NCBI GenBank assembly: GCA_025774935.1
Contig: JALGZK010000001.1
Coordinates: 274,266 to 338,265, forward strand
DNA from: a bacterium
GTDB lineage: Bacteria; Joyebacterota; Joyebacteria; Joyebacterales; Joyebacteraceae
DNA length: 64,000 nucleotides
Direction: 5' to 3'
Shown piece after piece: positions 43,077 through 50,698 of this stretch. Position 1 is the first letter of the stretch; each line of letters opens with the position of its first letter. The translations under genes were made by a program, and so were the position numbers. Below the pieces are notes generated by a model. The model had not been told where the DNA came from. It made no database searches and saw nothing but the letters and a program-made list of their open reading frames with translations.

Positions 43077-44657
43077 CTACATCGGGATCTTGATCGAGTC
43101 GCCGGGGTAGATCCGGGAGTGCCACCCGAGCCCGTTCGCTCGCAGGACATCCTTCGTCCGCTTCCCGTGACGCCGTGCGATCGAGGAGACGGTGTCTCCG
43201 CGACGAACCGTGTACGTCCTGGTGCCGATGTCGATTCCGGCGTACAGGTCTCCGGAGTACGAGCCGTCCGGGCCGATGGGAATCACCACGTACGAGCCGG
43301 CGCGAATCCTGTTCGGATTGCTGATATCGTTGAACGACGAGATCGCCCCGACGCTGGTCCCGTACGCCCTCGCGATCTCCGAGAGCGTCTCGCCCCGCCC
43401 GACCTTGTGCCGACGGTAGGTCACGCGGTCCTCTTCCGGAATGCGCGCGAGCGCCGCAAGGCAGCGCCGTCCCGTTCCCTGTGGCACGTAGACCGTCGAC
43501 GCGCCGTCCGTCGGGGGAGTGCACCAGCGCCTGAGCGCCGGGTTCATCTTCTTGATCTCATCGTAGCTCGCGCCCGTCGCGTTCGCGATGAGCTCGAGAT
43601 CGAACGCGTCCTCGACCTCGATCGCGTCGTACTCGAGCGGGTCGAGCGGTTCGCAACTGTCGAAGCCGTAGGCCTCCGGGTCGGAGCCAATGAGAGCGGC
43701 CGCCATGAACTTCGGCACGAAGTTCTCGGTCTCCCTCGGAAGGTCCAGGCACCAGTAGTCGGGGCAGCTCGGCGTCTTCTTGCGGGCGCGCATGACGCGT
43801 CCCTCTCCGGAGTTGTACCCGGCGAGAGCCAGCTCCCAGCAACCGAACATCTCGTAGAGGTCCGACAGGTACGCGCAAGCGGCCCGCGTCGCCTTCTCGG
43901 GATCGCGCCGTTCGTCGACCCACCAGTCGACGCGCAGGTCATACATCCGGGCGCGGCTCGCGATGAACTGCCACATCCCGGCGGCGTGCGCCCTCGAGTA
44001 GGCGTTCGGGTTGAGGCCACTCTCGATGACCGCGAGGTAGAAGAGCTCCGGCGGCAGACCACAGTCCTCGAGGATTTCCCCGATCATGGGACGGTACCGG
44101 GAACTCCGCGAGAGCCACCGGCACATGTCCTTCCGGCCCTTAGTCTGGAAGTAGGTGAGCCACTTCTCGACGCGATCATTGACGACGATCGTCACCGGAC
44201 AGTCCCGCGACCCGGTCGGGGGAGGCGGTGTGCTGACCGACGAGAGCGTATCGATCCGCACGGTCTCCATCGGAGCGTGCGGCTCGACATCGGCGTTCTC
44301 GGACACGACGTCCAGGAAGTAGCAGACGCGAGCGCTCAGCGACTCCCTGGCGGACTCGCCATCGCTCGTGACCGGATCGGTCGCGTTCAGTATGTCGAGA
44401 GCTTCCTGGAGGAGAGGACGAGCCTCGTCCCAGGCATCAGTAACGTAGTGGGCGAGGGCCTCGCGGTAGAGCCCGTCGGCCGTCGCGAGCGACTCGGAGA
44501 CCTCCGGGTCCTCGGCCGAGAAGACGACGTCCGCGCCGCCGCGCGACGATGCGGTCGTCCCGGTCCCGGAACATCCAGCGAGGCTCAGAAGCGCTGCGAG
44601 CGCTGCGAGGCCGATGAGTATCGATGCGTGTCTCACGGTCGGAGAGGGTATCCTCAC
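43077..44657 (-). CDS. MltD-like membrane-bound lytic transglycosylase with LysM repeats
   Basis: 526 residues. Lipoprotein signal peptide ending LSLAGC (Cys29), an alpha-helical linker, an SLT domain with catalytic Glu in LAVIESGLNPNAYS and the AAGMWQFI and AGYNSGEGRV motifs, an MltD-type middle region, and LysM modules, clear at HKVGRGETLSEIARAYG and YTVRRGDTVSSIARRHG. It cleaves glycan strands at the outer-membrane side of peptidoglycan. The GTG at 44657 is chosen because it begins the signal peptide; longer in-frame starts to 44783 add a non-secretory leader and overlap the opposing promoter. Confidence 0.9.
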   Translation of the reverse strand: MRIPSPTVRHASILIGLAALAALLSLAGCSGTGTTASSRGGADVVFSAEDPEVSESLATADGLYREALAHYVTDAWDEARPLLQEALDILNATDPVTSDGESARESLSARVCYFLDVVSENADVEPHAPMETVRIDTLSSVSTPPPPTGSRDCPVTIVVNDRVEKWLTYFQTKGRKDMCRWLSRSSRYRPMIGEILEDCGLPPELFYLAVIESGLNPNAYSRAHAAGMWQFIASRARMYDLRVDWWVDERRDPEKATRAACAYLSDLYEMFGCWELALAGYNSGEGRVMRARKKTPSCPDYWCLDLPRETENFVPKFMAAALIGSDPEAYGFDSCEPLDPLEYDAIEVEDAFDLELIANATGASYDEIKKMNPALRRWCTPPTDGASTVYVPQGTGRRCLAALARIPEEDRVTYRRHKVGRGETLSEIARAYGTSVGAISSFNDISNPNRIRAGSYVVIPIGPDGSYSGDLYAGIDIGTRTYTVRRGDTVSSIARRHGKRTKDVLRANGLGWHSRIYPGDSIKIPM

Positions 44658-44712
44658 GGAGCCCGGCGGCGCAAGTGAAAACGCGTCTTCCGGGCATGCC
44701 AGCCCGAGGGCT

Positions 44713-44741
44713 TTGACTGTTCCTTGACGATGTTCTATCAT
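44713..44741 (+). promoter_or_regulatory. Sigma70-type promoter of the diguanylate cyclase gene
   Basis: TTGACT (44713-44718), 17-base spacer, TATCAT (44736-44741), about 65 bases before the ATG at 44806; one of the best promoter matches in the window. Confidence 0.6.
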
Positions 44742-44805
44742 TGGTGTTGAAAGAAGCGTGCCCACCCGTACTCTGCAATGCACGCGGTCCGCAGGAACGT
44801 ACGAA

Positions 44806-46224
44806 ATGAGAAAAACACGACTTTCGCCCTCTCAGATGCTCGACAGGCTGATTCCGGTCGAGTCGCTCGACGCGGAGGGGCTCCTGATCTTCAGGGATCT
44901 CTCGACCGCGGACGACGAGGATGTCGTCCGGGAGGGCATCGTGCATCTCCTCGACCGTCTCTGCGACCTCGGCAGGGTGCAGAGGCTCTCGAGGGCCGAC
45001 GGCGATGGTGTCACGCGCCTGAAGTACCGCGATCTCGTGACGCTCGACACGATCGGCCTCACCATCCCGCTGGTCGAGGAAGAGCCGCAGGCCCCGGCGG
45101 CAAGAGCCCCCGGCGGCCGAGGGCCGGCTGCCGCTGAGCCCGCCCCGGGTGAGGGGACCGGGCGGGCCGCTGCCCTGCCGGCGGCGCCCGAGGTGCCGGG
45201 TCGCGACGGGCGCTCCGTCGCGCTGACCGAGGCAGTCCTCGAGGCCATCGCCGCGTCGAGCAGACGGATCGACCTGGCAGGGGCGCTCGATCATCTGTAC
45301 GATCTCCTGCGGGAGAACGTCGAATTCGACCGCATCGCCGTCTTCAAGTCCCGGGGGCTCTCGAACTCCCAGGCGGGCACGCTCTCCGAACTCGATGAGG
45401 TCTACCGCTGGGCGGATGACGAGCGTCTGTCGCCGAACCAACTGAAGACCCTCGTCGAGGAGGAGGGCCGGACGATCCACATTCCGGACATAGCGTCCGA
45501 CGAGAGATTCGGCAGGTACTTCGCGAAGAACCTCGGCGGCTCCCTGCTCGTGGCCCCGCTCGAGGCCGAGGCGTATATCTACGGAGTGCTTGAGATCTGG
45601 AGCGAGCGCCCCAGCGCGTTCGACGACGAGGACATCGGGATCGTCGAGTTCGTCGCGGAGTTCGCGGGCGGCCTCATCAAGCGGCGACTCGAGGTCGAGG
45701 AACTCATCTTCATCGATCACACGAGCCAGATCCACAACCGGCGGTACTTCGAGGAGCAGCTCACGAGGGAGATCGAGCGCTGCAAGCGGACGGGCAACTC
45801 CCTCGCGCTCCTGGTCGCCGACCTCGACGACTTCAAGCAGGTGAACGACACACTCGGCCACGCCGCGGGAGACAGCGTCCTCCGACAGGTGGCGCAGATC
45901 CTCTCCGATAACGCCAGACAGGTGGACATAGTCGCAAGATACGGAGGCGAGGAGTTCGTGGTCATCCTACCGGACATCACGAGCGAGAGCGCGGTGGCGG
46001 TCGCCGAGCGAATCAGAAGCGCCGTCGAGACGCACCGGTTCATCACGGGGATGCCTGACGACCCCACCCGCGGCCTCACCATCAGTATCGGCTGCGCCCT
46101 GTACCCGCTTGACGCGAAGTCGAGGGCCGACCTCATCGACAAGGCAGACCGCGTGGCGCTGTACGAGGCGAAGCGCGCCGGCAAGAACAGGACCGTCCTC
46201 TGGACAGACACCCAGTCTCAGTAA
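44806..46224 (+). CDS. GAF-GGDEF diguanylate cyclase
   Basis: 472 residues. Residues 1-90 form an unassigned N-terminal domain (SPSQMLDRLIPVESLDAEG onward), followed by an Ala/Pro/Gly linker, a GAF domain (about 155-300) and a GGDEF domain (about 310-470). The active loop reads YGGEEF, and an RxxD product-inhibition site (RQVD) lies five residues before it, so a functional, feedback-controlled c-di-GMP synthase is expected. It likely feeds the PilZ protein at 7325-7723. The ATG at 44806 has AGGAA upstream; a GTG at 44758 lies too close to the promoter. Confidence 0.9.
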   Translation: MRKTRLSPSQMLDRLIPVESLDAEGLLIFRDLSTADDEDVVREGIVHLLDRLCDLGRVQRLSRADGDGVTRLKYRDLVTLDTIGLTIPLVEEEPQAPAARAPGGRGPAAAEPAPGEGTGRAAALPAAPEVPGRDGRSVALTEAVLEAIAASSRRIDLAGALDHLYDLLRENVEFDRIAVFKSRGLSNSQAGTLSELDEVYRWADDERLSPNQLKTLVEEEGRTIHIPDIASDERFGRYFAKNLGGSLLVAPLEAEAYIYGVLEIWSERPSAFDDEDIGIVEFVAEFAGGLIKRRLEVEELIFIDHTSQIHNRRYFEEQLTREIERCKRTGNSLALLVADLDDFKQVNDTLGHAAGDSVLRQVAQILSDNARQVDIVARYGGEEFVVILPDITSESAVAVAERIRSAVETHRFITGMPDDPTRGLTISIGCALYPLDAKSRADLIDKADRVALYEAKRAGKNRTVLWTDTQSQ

Positions 46225-47027
46225 CAGGGGTCACCGGACTCGCGGACGCACTCGGCGCGAAACGCGGGCACATCGTCGCGCTCGTCGGCGGGGGAGGGAA
46301 GACGACCGCCCTCCTCGCACTCACCGCCGAGCTGACCCAGGCGGGACTCCGGGTCCTCGCGACGACAACGACGCGGGTGGGCGAGCGCGTTGCCCGGGCC
46401 TTGCCCACGGTCCTCGTGCCCTCACTCGATGACCGCGCGTTCGCGACAGACGAGCTTGAGCGGAACGGCGTCGTCTTCGCGGCGCGTGAGGTCGGCGCCG
46501 ACGGCAAGTACCTGGGGGTCGATCCGGAGCTGCCGCGCGTGCTCGTAAAGGACGGCGCGGCGGACGTGGCAGTCGTGGAGGCTGACGGCGCGAGGCAGAG
46601 GTCGCTCAAGGCGCCGGCCGAGCACGAGCCCGTTCTGCCGTCGGGCGTGCACGTCGTGTGCCCCATGGCCGGACTCGACGTTCTCGGTCGCAAGATCACT
46701 GAGGCGTCTGTGCACCGCCCGGAGCTGTTGAGGACGCTCGTTGCTGATGCTCCGGCTGAGGGGCGCAGCGGGTCGGGGGAACTGACGGTCACGCCGGAGA
46801 TCGTCGCGGCGGCGCTGACATCGCCTCACGGCGGCTTCAAGGGGATCCCCGCCGAAGCGTCTGTCTGCCCGATCCTGAACAAGGCATCGTTGACCGATCC
46901 CGACGCCGGCGACCCGGCCCTTCAGACGGCCCTGCTCATTCTGGAGGCGCGGCCTGAGCGTATCGAGCGCGTGCTCGTCACAGACATCTGGGCGCGGCTC
47001 CTGTTCCGGGTCGAGCGCCCTGGATAG
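46200..47027 (+). CDS. YqeC-like P-loop protein with apparent CTG start
   Basis: About 275 residues if translation begins at CTG 46200. The frame carries a Walker A-like ALVGGGGKTTALLAL and VLATTTTRVGE, then VVEADGARQRSLKAP, matching YqeC proteins, which are accessory factors linked to selenium-dependent molybdenum hydroxylases in some genomes. No such hydroxylase or selD gene is seen here. The first ATG/GTG/TTG in frame is GTG 46377, which would remove the Walker A motif, so a rare CTG (with AGGA seven bases upstream, overlapping the cyclase by 25 bases) or a sequence error is likely. Near 46680-46770 T-ending codons increase. Confidence 0.7.
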   Translation: MDRHPVSVTGVTGLADALGAKRGHIVALVGGGGKTTALLALTAELTQAGLRVLATTTTRVGERVARALPTVLVPSLDDRAFATDELERNGVVFAAREVGADGKYLGVDPELPRVLVKDGAADVAVVEADGARQRSLKAPAEHEPVLPSGVHVVCPMAGLDVLGRKITEASVHRPELLRTLVADAPAEGRSGSGELTVTPEIVAAALTSPHGGFKGIPAEASVCPILNKASLTDPDAGDPALQTALLILEARPERIERVLVTDIWARLLFRVERPG

Positions 47028-47046
47028 CCCCGAGACGGAGCCGCGG

Positions 47047-47075
47047 TTGACACGAAGCCCTTTTTGAGGGATGCT
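47047..47075 (+). promoter_or_regulatory. Possible promoter of the Lrp-domain/MTH1187 pair
   Basis: Perfect TTGACA (47047-47052) with a 17-base spacer and weak GATGCT (47070-47075). Confidence 0.4.
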
Positions 47076-47182
47076 GAGTGACCACCGGAACAGCGAAGCT
47101 GCGAAGAGAAGATCGACCTGCGTCCGTGCACCCGGCCGCGGCTTCCACCGGACCTTTCGGCACCTCAATCAAGGAGGGTCAC

Positions 47183-47428
47183 GTGGCAAGAGCCTACGTC
47201 AAGATCAACGTCGCCGCTGGCAAGGAGCGCGAGGTGAGGGACTCCCTCCGCGAGCGCGACGAGGTGACGACCGCCGATCTCACGAGTGGAGACCAGGACA
47301 TCATCGCCCTGGTGGAGGCCGAGAGCTTCGACGAGCTCCTCGACCTGACGCTCAACCAGCTCCGGACGATCGAAGGCGTGACGGGAACCGTGACGAACCT
47401 CGTCGTCGACAAGGACGAGGACCACTGA
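47183..47428 (+). CDS. Stand-alone Lrp/AsnC ligand-binding (RAM) domain protein
   Basis: 81 residues with the alpha/beta ferredoxin-like fold of the Lrp/AsnC effector domain: AYVKINVAAGKEREVRDSL, then VTTADLTSGDQDIIALVEA and VTGTVTNLVV. There is no DNA-binding domain, so it may be an amino-acid sensor or a partner for full-length Lrp proteins. The GTG at 47183 follows AAGGAGGG. A longer reading from 47078 adds a non-family leader. It precedes a small MTH1187-type gene of similar fold. Confidence 0.85.
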   Translation: MARAYVKINVAAGKEREVRDSLRERDEVTTADLTSGDQDIIALVEAESFDELLDLTLNQLRTIEGVTGTVTNLVVDKDEDH

Positions 47429-47501
47429 TGCTCTCGCGTCGGCGGGGGCGACTGAAGTCTCCGCGTCGGGCCGTTCGTCGCAGGGGGAGGAGGTGGTGGT
47501 C

Positions 47502-47804
47502 ATGGCGGTAGTACAGGTAACCGTGGTCCCGGTCGGTTCGTCGAAGGCCAGCATCAGCGAGCACGTGGCCCACTGTCTTGACGTCCTCGAGGGAACCGGC
47601 CTCAAGTACCAACTCAACCCGATGAGCACCGTGATCGAGGGGGACCTCAGGGAAGTGATGGAGGCGATCGCGAAGATGCACGAGTCGACGTTCGGCGAGG
47701 GCATCGACCGCGTGATCACGGCCGTCGCGATCGACGACAGGCGCGACAAGGAACTCACGATGGACGGGAAGCTCGCCGCCGTGAGGGAGCGCCGCGGGAA
47801 GTGA
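47502..47804 (+). CDS. MTH1187-family (DUF77) thiamine-binding-like protein
   Basis: 100 residues. The pattern VVQVTVVPVGSSKASISEHVA, GTGLKYQLNPMSTVIEGD and the terminal helix match the MTH1187/YkoF-related small proteins, some of which bind thiamine or its hydroxymethylpyrimidine part. Multimers of ferredoxin-like folds are typical. ATG at 47502 with GGAGGAGG eight bases upstream. No thiamine pathway gene is nearby, so ligand and role are uncertain. Confidence 0.85.
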   Translation: MAVVQVTVVPVGSSKASISEHVAHCLDVLEGTGLKYQLNPMSTVIEGDLREVMEAIAKMHESTFGEGIDRVITAVAIDDRRDKELTMDGKLAAVRERRGK

Positions 47805-47858
47805 CACGAGTCCCGGGCGGCCGCTCACGCGCGGCACCCGGGTGCAAGACGTTCGTAA

Positions 47859-47890
47859 GCCGCCGGCCCTTCGAACAGGGGACCGGCGGC
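47859..47890. terminator. Hairpin terminator between convergent genes
   Basis: GCCGCCGG-CCC (47859-47869) pairs with GGG-A-CCGGCGGC (47878-47890) with one bulged base and an 8-base loop. Confidence 0.6.
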
Positions 47891-47940
47891 CGTCTACTAT
47901 GGGCATCCTGCTGTGCCGACGGAGTCGCCTCGAGGGTCGA

Positions 47941-48135
47941 CTAGGAAGCGACTGTGTCGGAGACCTGGACGTTCTTGCGGCGGGAGTCCTCCACCTTCGT
48001 TGAAGCGTAGAGGTAGATGGCCGCCCCGAGAACCGCGGTGTCCGCGATCAGGATGATGAATGGAATCGTGAGGCAGAATGTGGTGGCCAGAAGCACCGGG
48101 ATGATGATCCCGAGCAGCTTCGCAGATGTGCTCAC
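47941..48135 (-). CDS. Small membrane protein, unknown function
   Basis: 64 residues with two membrane helices (about 7-25 and 28-45: LGIIIPVLLATTFCLTI and IILIADTAVLGAAIYLY) and a short charged, polar C terminus. No family recognised. The GTG at 48135 has GAGGGA about eleven bases upstream, and a promoter with perfect TTGACA lies about 90 bases before it. Coding status rests on the promoter, the terminator behind it and the regular hydrophobic pattern. Confidence 0.55.
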   Translation of the reverse strand: MSTSAKLLGIIIPVLLATTFCLTIPFIILIADTAVLGAAIYLYASTKVEDSRRKNVQVSDTVAS

Positions 48136-48225
48136 GCTGTAGAAACTCCCTCGCAGTTGAGTCCGGTCTTACCTCCGTGCGGCCCCTCAGGACCAGCTAT
48201 CACGGGTGTCCCCTCACCAGAATCA

Positions 48226-48254
48226 AGCGTATCATATGAAACGGATTCTGTCAA
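48226..48254 (-). promoter_or_regulatory. Leftward sigma70-type promoter of the small membrane protein
   Basis: On the minus strand, perfect TTGACA (48254-48249), 17-base spacer, TACGCT (48231-48226), within an AT-rich patch that ends just before the radical SAM gene stop. Confidence 0.5.
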
Positions 48255-48264
48255 GAAATAGTGG

Positions 48265-49149
48265 TCACGGCAGGATCCGCAGTCCGAGGGCCTCCGCGAC
48301 CTCGAGAACGGCCTCATGCTCACCGGCGGAGAGGCGCCGGCCGAGGACCCCGGGGTCGGTGGCGGCTCGGAAGCAGGGGCGATACTGGTCCATGACGTTC
48401 ACGGCCGCGTTCTGGGACACCTCGCGGGAGACCGATTCGAGGATGCTGGCGCTCGCGGCGAGATCCCCCGGCATCACGAGGTGCCGGACGAGCAGCCCCC
48501 GTGACGCGAGACCGTCGCTGCCCACATCGAGATCCCCGACCTGGCGCTGCATCTCGCGGAGCGCCGCGATCATCGCCTCGGGATAGTCCGGTGCGTCGCA
48601 GAACTCCTCGGCGGACGCCCGCTCGCCGAATTTCGCGTCAGGCATGTAGATGTCGACGACGCCGTCCAGGAGGGCGAGCGCGGCCACCGATTCGTACCCG
48701 CCGCAGTTGTAGACGATGGGGAGATCGAGACCCTCCGTCACGGCGGCCGCGAGGGCCTCGACGATGGGCGCGGCGTAGTGTGTGGGAGTCACGAGGTTGA
48801 TGTTCGAGCAGCCCATCCTCTGGAGCTCTAGTACCGCCGCCGCAAGCTCGCGGGTCGAGACGCGGCGGCCTCTCCCGTAGTGGCTGATGTCGTAGTTCTG
48901 GCAGAAGCTGCAGAGGAGATTGCAGTGGCAGAAGAAGATGGTCCCTGACCCGCGGGGCCCCACGAGCACGCTCTCCTCGCCGAAGTGCGGGCCGTAGCTC
49001 GCGACCTCGAGCTCGAGAGTCGAGCCGCAGACGCCGGTCTCGCCCTCGCCGCGCCTCACGCCGCACTCCCTCGGGCAGAGCACGCACGGGTCGGAGAGAG
49101 CCGCGAGCGAACGCGCCCTCTCGAGCAGCTCGGGAGCACTGAGTCTCAC
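48265..49149 (-). CDS. PflX-like radical SAM protein (COG1313)
   Basis: 294 residues. An N-terminal cysteine group (CVLCPRECGVRR ... GVCG) comes before the radical SAM cluster motif CNLLCSFCQNYDIS; NLVTPTHYA and YNCGGYES are typical of the PflX branch related to pyruvate formate-lyase activase. Such proteins probably activate a glycyl radical enzyme or modify a protein, but the substrate is unknown and no glycyl radical enzyme is seen here. GTG start at 49149 with AGGAAG eight bases before it. Confidence 0.85.
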   Translation of the reverse strand: MRLSAPELLERARSLAALSDPCVLCPRECGVRRGEGETGVCGSTLELEVASYGPHFGEESVLVGPRGSGTIFFCHCNLLCSFCQNYDISHYGRGRRVSTRELAAAVLELQRMGCSNINLVTPTHYAAPIVEALAAAVTEGLDLPIVYNCGGYESVAALALLDGVVDIYMPDAKFGERASAEEFCDAPDYPEAMIAALREMQRQVGDLDVGSDGLASRGLLVRHLVMPGDLAASASILESVSREVSQNAAVNVMDQYRPCFRAATDPGVLGRRLSAGEHEAVLEVAEALGLRILP

Positions 49150-49191
49150 CTGAGTTCTTCCTAGATCGGGCCGTGTCCGGTGACACGCACG

Positions 49192-49219
49192 AGTCTAGCA
49201 GGGTGGGCCCGGCCGGCAA
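49192..49219 (-). promoter_or_regulatory. Leftward promoter of the PflX-like gene
   Basis: On the minus strand, TTGCCG (49219-49214), 16-base spacer, TAGACT (49197-49192), about 40 bases before the start codon. Confidence 0.45.
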
Positions 49220-49283
49220 ACGTCTCGCTGCTCTGGAGCGACGTGCGGGCGCGGGGCGCCGACGAGTCGGGCGGGGTTAGAAC

Positions 49284-49312
49284 TTGCCGGTCCCGACCGC
49301 GCCTGATAGATT
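49284..49312 (+). promoter_or_regulatory. Rightward promoter of the SpoIIE-type phosphatase gene
   Basis: TTGCCG (49284-49289), 17-base spacer, TAGATT (49307-49312), about 55 bases before the GTG at 49367. The -35 hexamer is the same as in the divergent promoter. Confidence 0.5.
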
Positions 49313-49366
49313 CGCGGGACTGCGGACGGAAGGGGATCCGGTCGAACGCATCGAGGGGGACGCGGC

Positions 49367-50674
49367 GTGGAGGCGAACCGACATCGGAACGGCGAAGCAG
49401 GCATCCGCCTCGAACACGAGACGCTCCTCGAGGCCGTGCGGACGATTGTCGCCACGCTCGACCTCGAGACCGCGCTCGAGAGGCTCCTCTATCTCGCGAA
49501 CAAGTCGCTCGGCTTCCGCTACTGCACGATTCTCCTCATTGGCGAGAACCGCACATCGCTCGAGGTGGCGGCGAGGTACGGGTACCCTCTGAGCATGATG
49601 CAGCGGGTTGAGCTCGCCGTCGGGAAGGGCGTCACGGGCAGGGTCGCGGAGACGGGCGAGGCTCTCATCATACCTGACGTACGGCTCGAGGACCGCTACC
49701 TCGAGGGTCTCAAGGACGCGCGTTCAGAGCTCGTCGTTCCGCTCGTCTTCCGCGGACGGGTCCTCGGCGTCGTCGACGTCCAGAGCCCCGAACTGGACGC
49801 CTTCACTGAGAGTGACCGGGAGTTCCTGTACGCGCTCGCGGGAATCGCGAGCGTGGCGATCATCAACGCGCGCAACCACGCGCGGGCCATCCGGAGCCGC
49901 GAGGAGGAGGCGAAGCGTCGCGAACTCGAGCGGGAGCTGGACCTAGGTCGGACGATCCAGAAGAGGCTCCTGCCGGACCGCGACCCGCACGTTCCCGGCT
50001 ACGAGATCGCGGGTGTGAACCTGCCGACGCAGACAATCAGCGGCGACTACTTTGACTACGTGGAGCTTCCGCACGGACACCTCGGAATCGCGGTCGCAGA
50101 CGTCTCCGGCAAGGGAGTCCCGGCGGCGCTCCTCGCTGCGTCGCTCCAGGGCACCATCCGATCGCACGTGGAGAACATCTACTCCATCGGCGCCGTCATC
50201 GAGCGCGCGAACAACTCGCTCGCGCGCAGTACGGAGCCGGAGCACTTCGCGACGCTGTTCTACGCGGTCCTCGACCCCCGAGGTTTCCTGACGTACGTCA
50301 ACGCCGGGCACAACCCGCCGTTCCTGTTCCGCGCCGACGGCCGCGTGGAGGAACTCACGGAGGGCGGGACCGTTCTCGGGACCTTCCCCGACCTCACCTT
50401 CAGCGAGGGGTGGACGAGCATCGGCCCGGGCGACTACCTGGTCGCCTACACGGACGGCCTGACGGACTCCGAGCGGGGCGAGGAGCCGTTCGGCGAAGAG
50501 CGGGTGGTGGAGACGATCGAGCGGGCGCGCGGCGCCCCGGCGCGCGTGATGGCCACCGTCCTCGTCACCGAGGCCGACGCGTTCAAGGGGCCGGGACCGG
50601 CGATCGACGACATGACCGTCGTGGTCGTGCGGCGGGTCGAGGCCCACGAGACGGAGCGGGCGCGCCGCCCGTGA
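49367..50674 (+). CDS. GAF-SpoIIE (RsbU-type) serine phosphatase
   Basis: 435 residues. GAF domain (about 20-170; FRYCTILLIGENRTSLEVAAR), a coiled coil (about 175-205; EEEAKRRELERELDLGRTIQKRLLP), and a PP2C/SpoIIE domain with metal-binding Asp residues in SGDYFDY, ADVSGKG, YTDGLTDS and IDDMTVV. Such proteins sense a signal through GAF and dephosphorylate an anti-sigma antagonist. No RsbV or RsbW homologue is adjacent. The GTG at 49367 has GAGGGGG seven bases before it. Confidence 0.92.
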   Translation: MEANRHRNGEAGIRLEHETLLEAVRTIVATLDLETALERLLYLANKSLGFRYCTILLIGENRTSLEVAARYGYPLSMMQRVELAVGKGVTGRVAETGEALIIPDVRLEDRYLEGLKDARSELVVPLVFRGRVLGVVDVQSPELDAFTESDREFLYALAGIASVAIINARNHARAIRSREEEAKRRELERELDLGRTIQKRLLPDRDPHVPGYEIAGVNLPTQTISGDYFDYVELPHGHLGIAVADVSGKGVPAALLAASLQGTIRSHVENIYSIGAVIERANNSLARSTEPEHFATLFYAVLDPRGFLTYVNAGHNPPFLFRADGRVEELTEGGTVLGTFPDLTFSEGWTSIGPGDYLVAYTDGLTDSERGEEPFGEERVVETIERARGAPARVMATVLVTEADAFKGPGPAIDDMTVVVVRRVEAHETERARRP

Positions 50675-50698
50675 TCTGCGCCCGTTCGGGTACGGAAG

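Noticed and set aside
46377-47027. YqeC-like gene starting at GTG 46377
   Set aside because: This start removes the Walker A motif, which is encoded in the same open frame just upstream.
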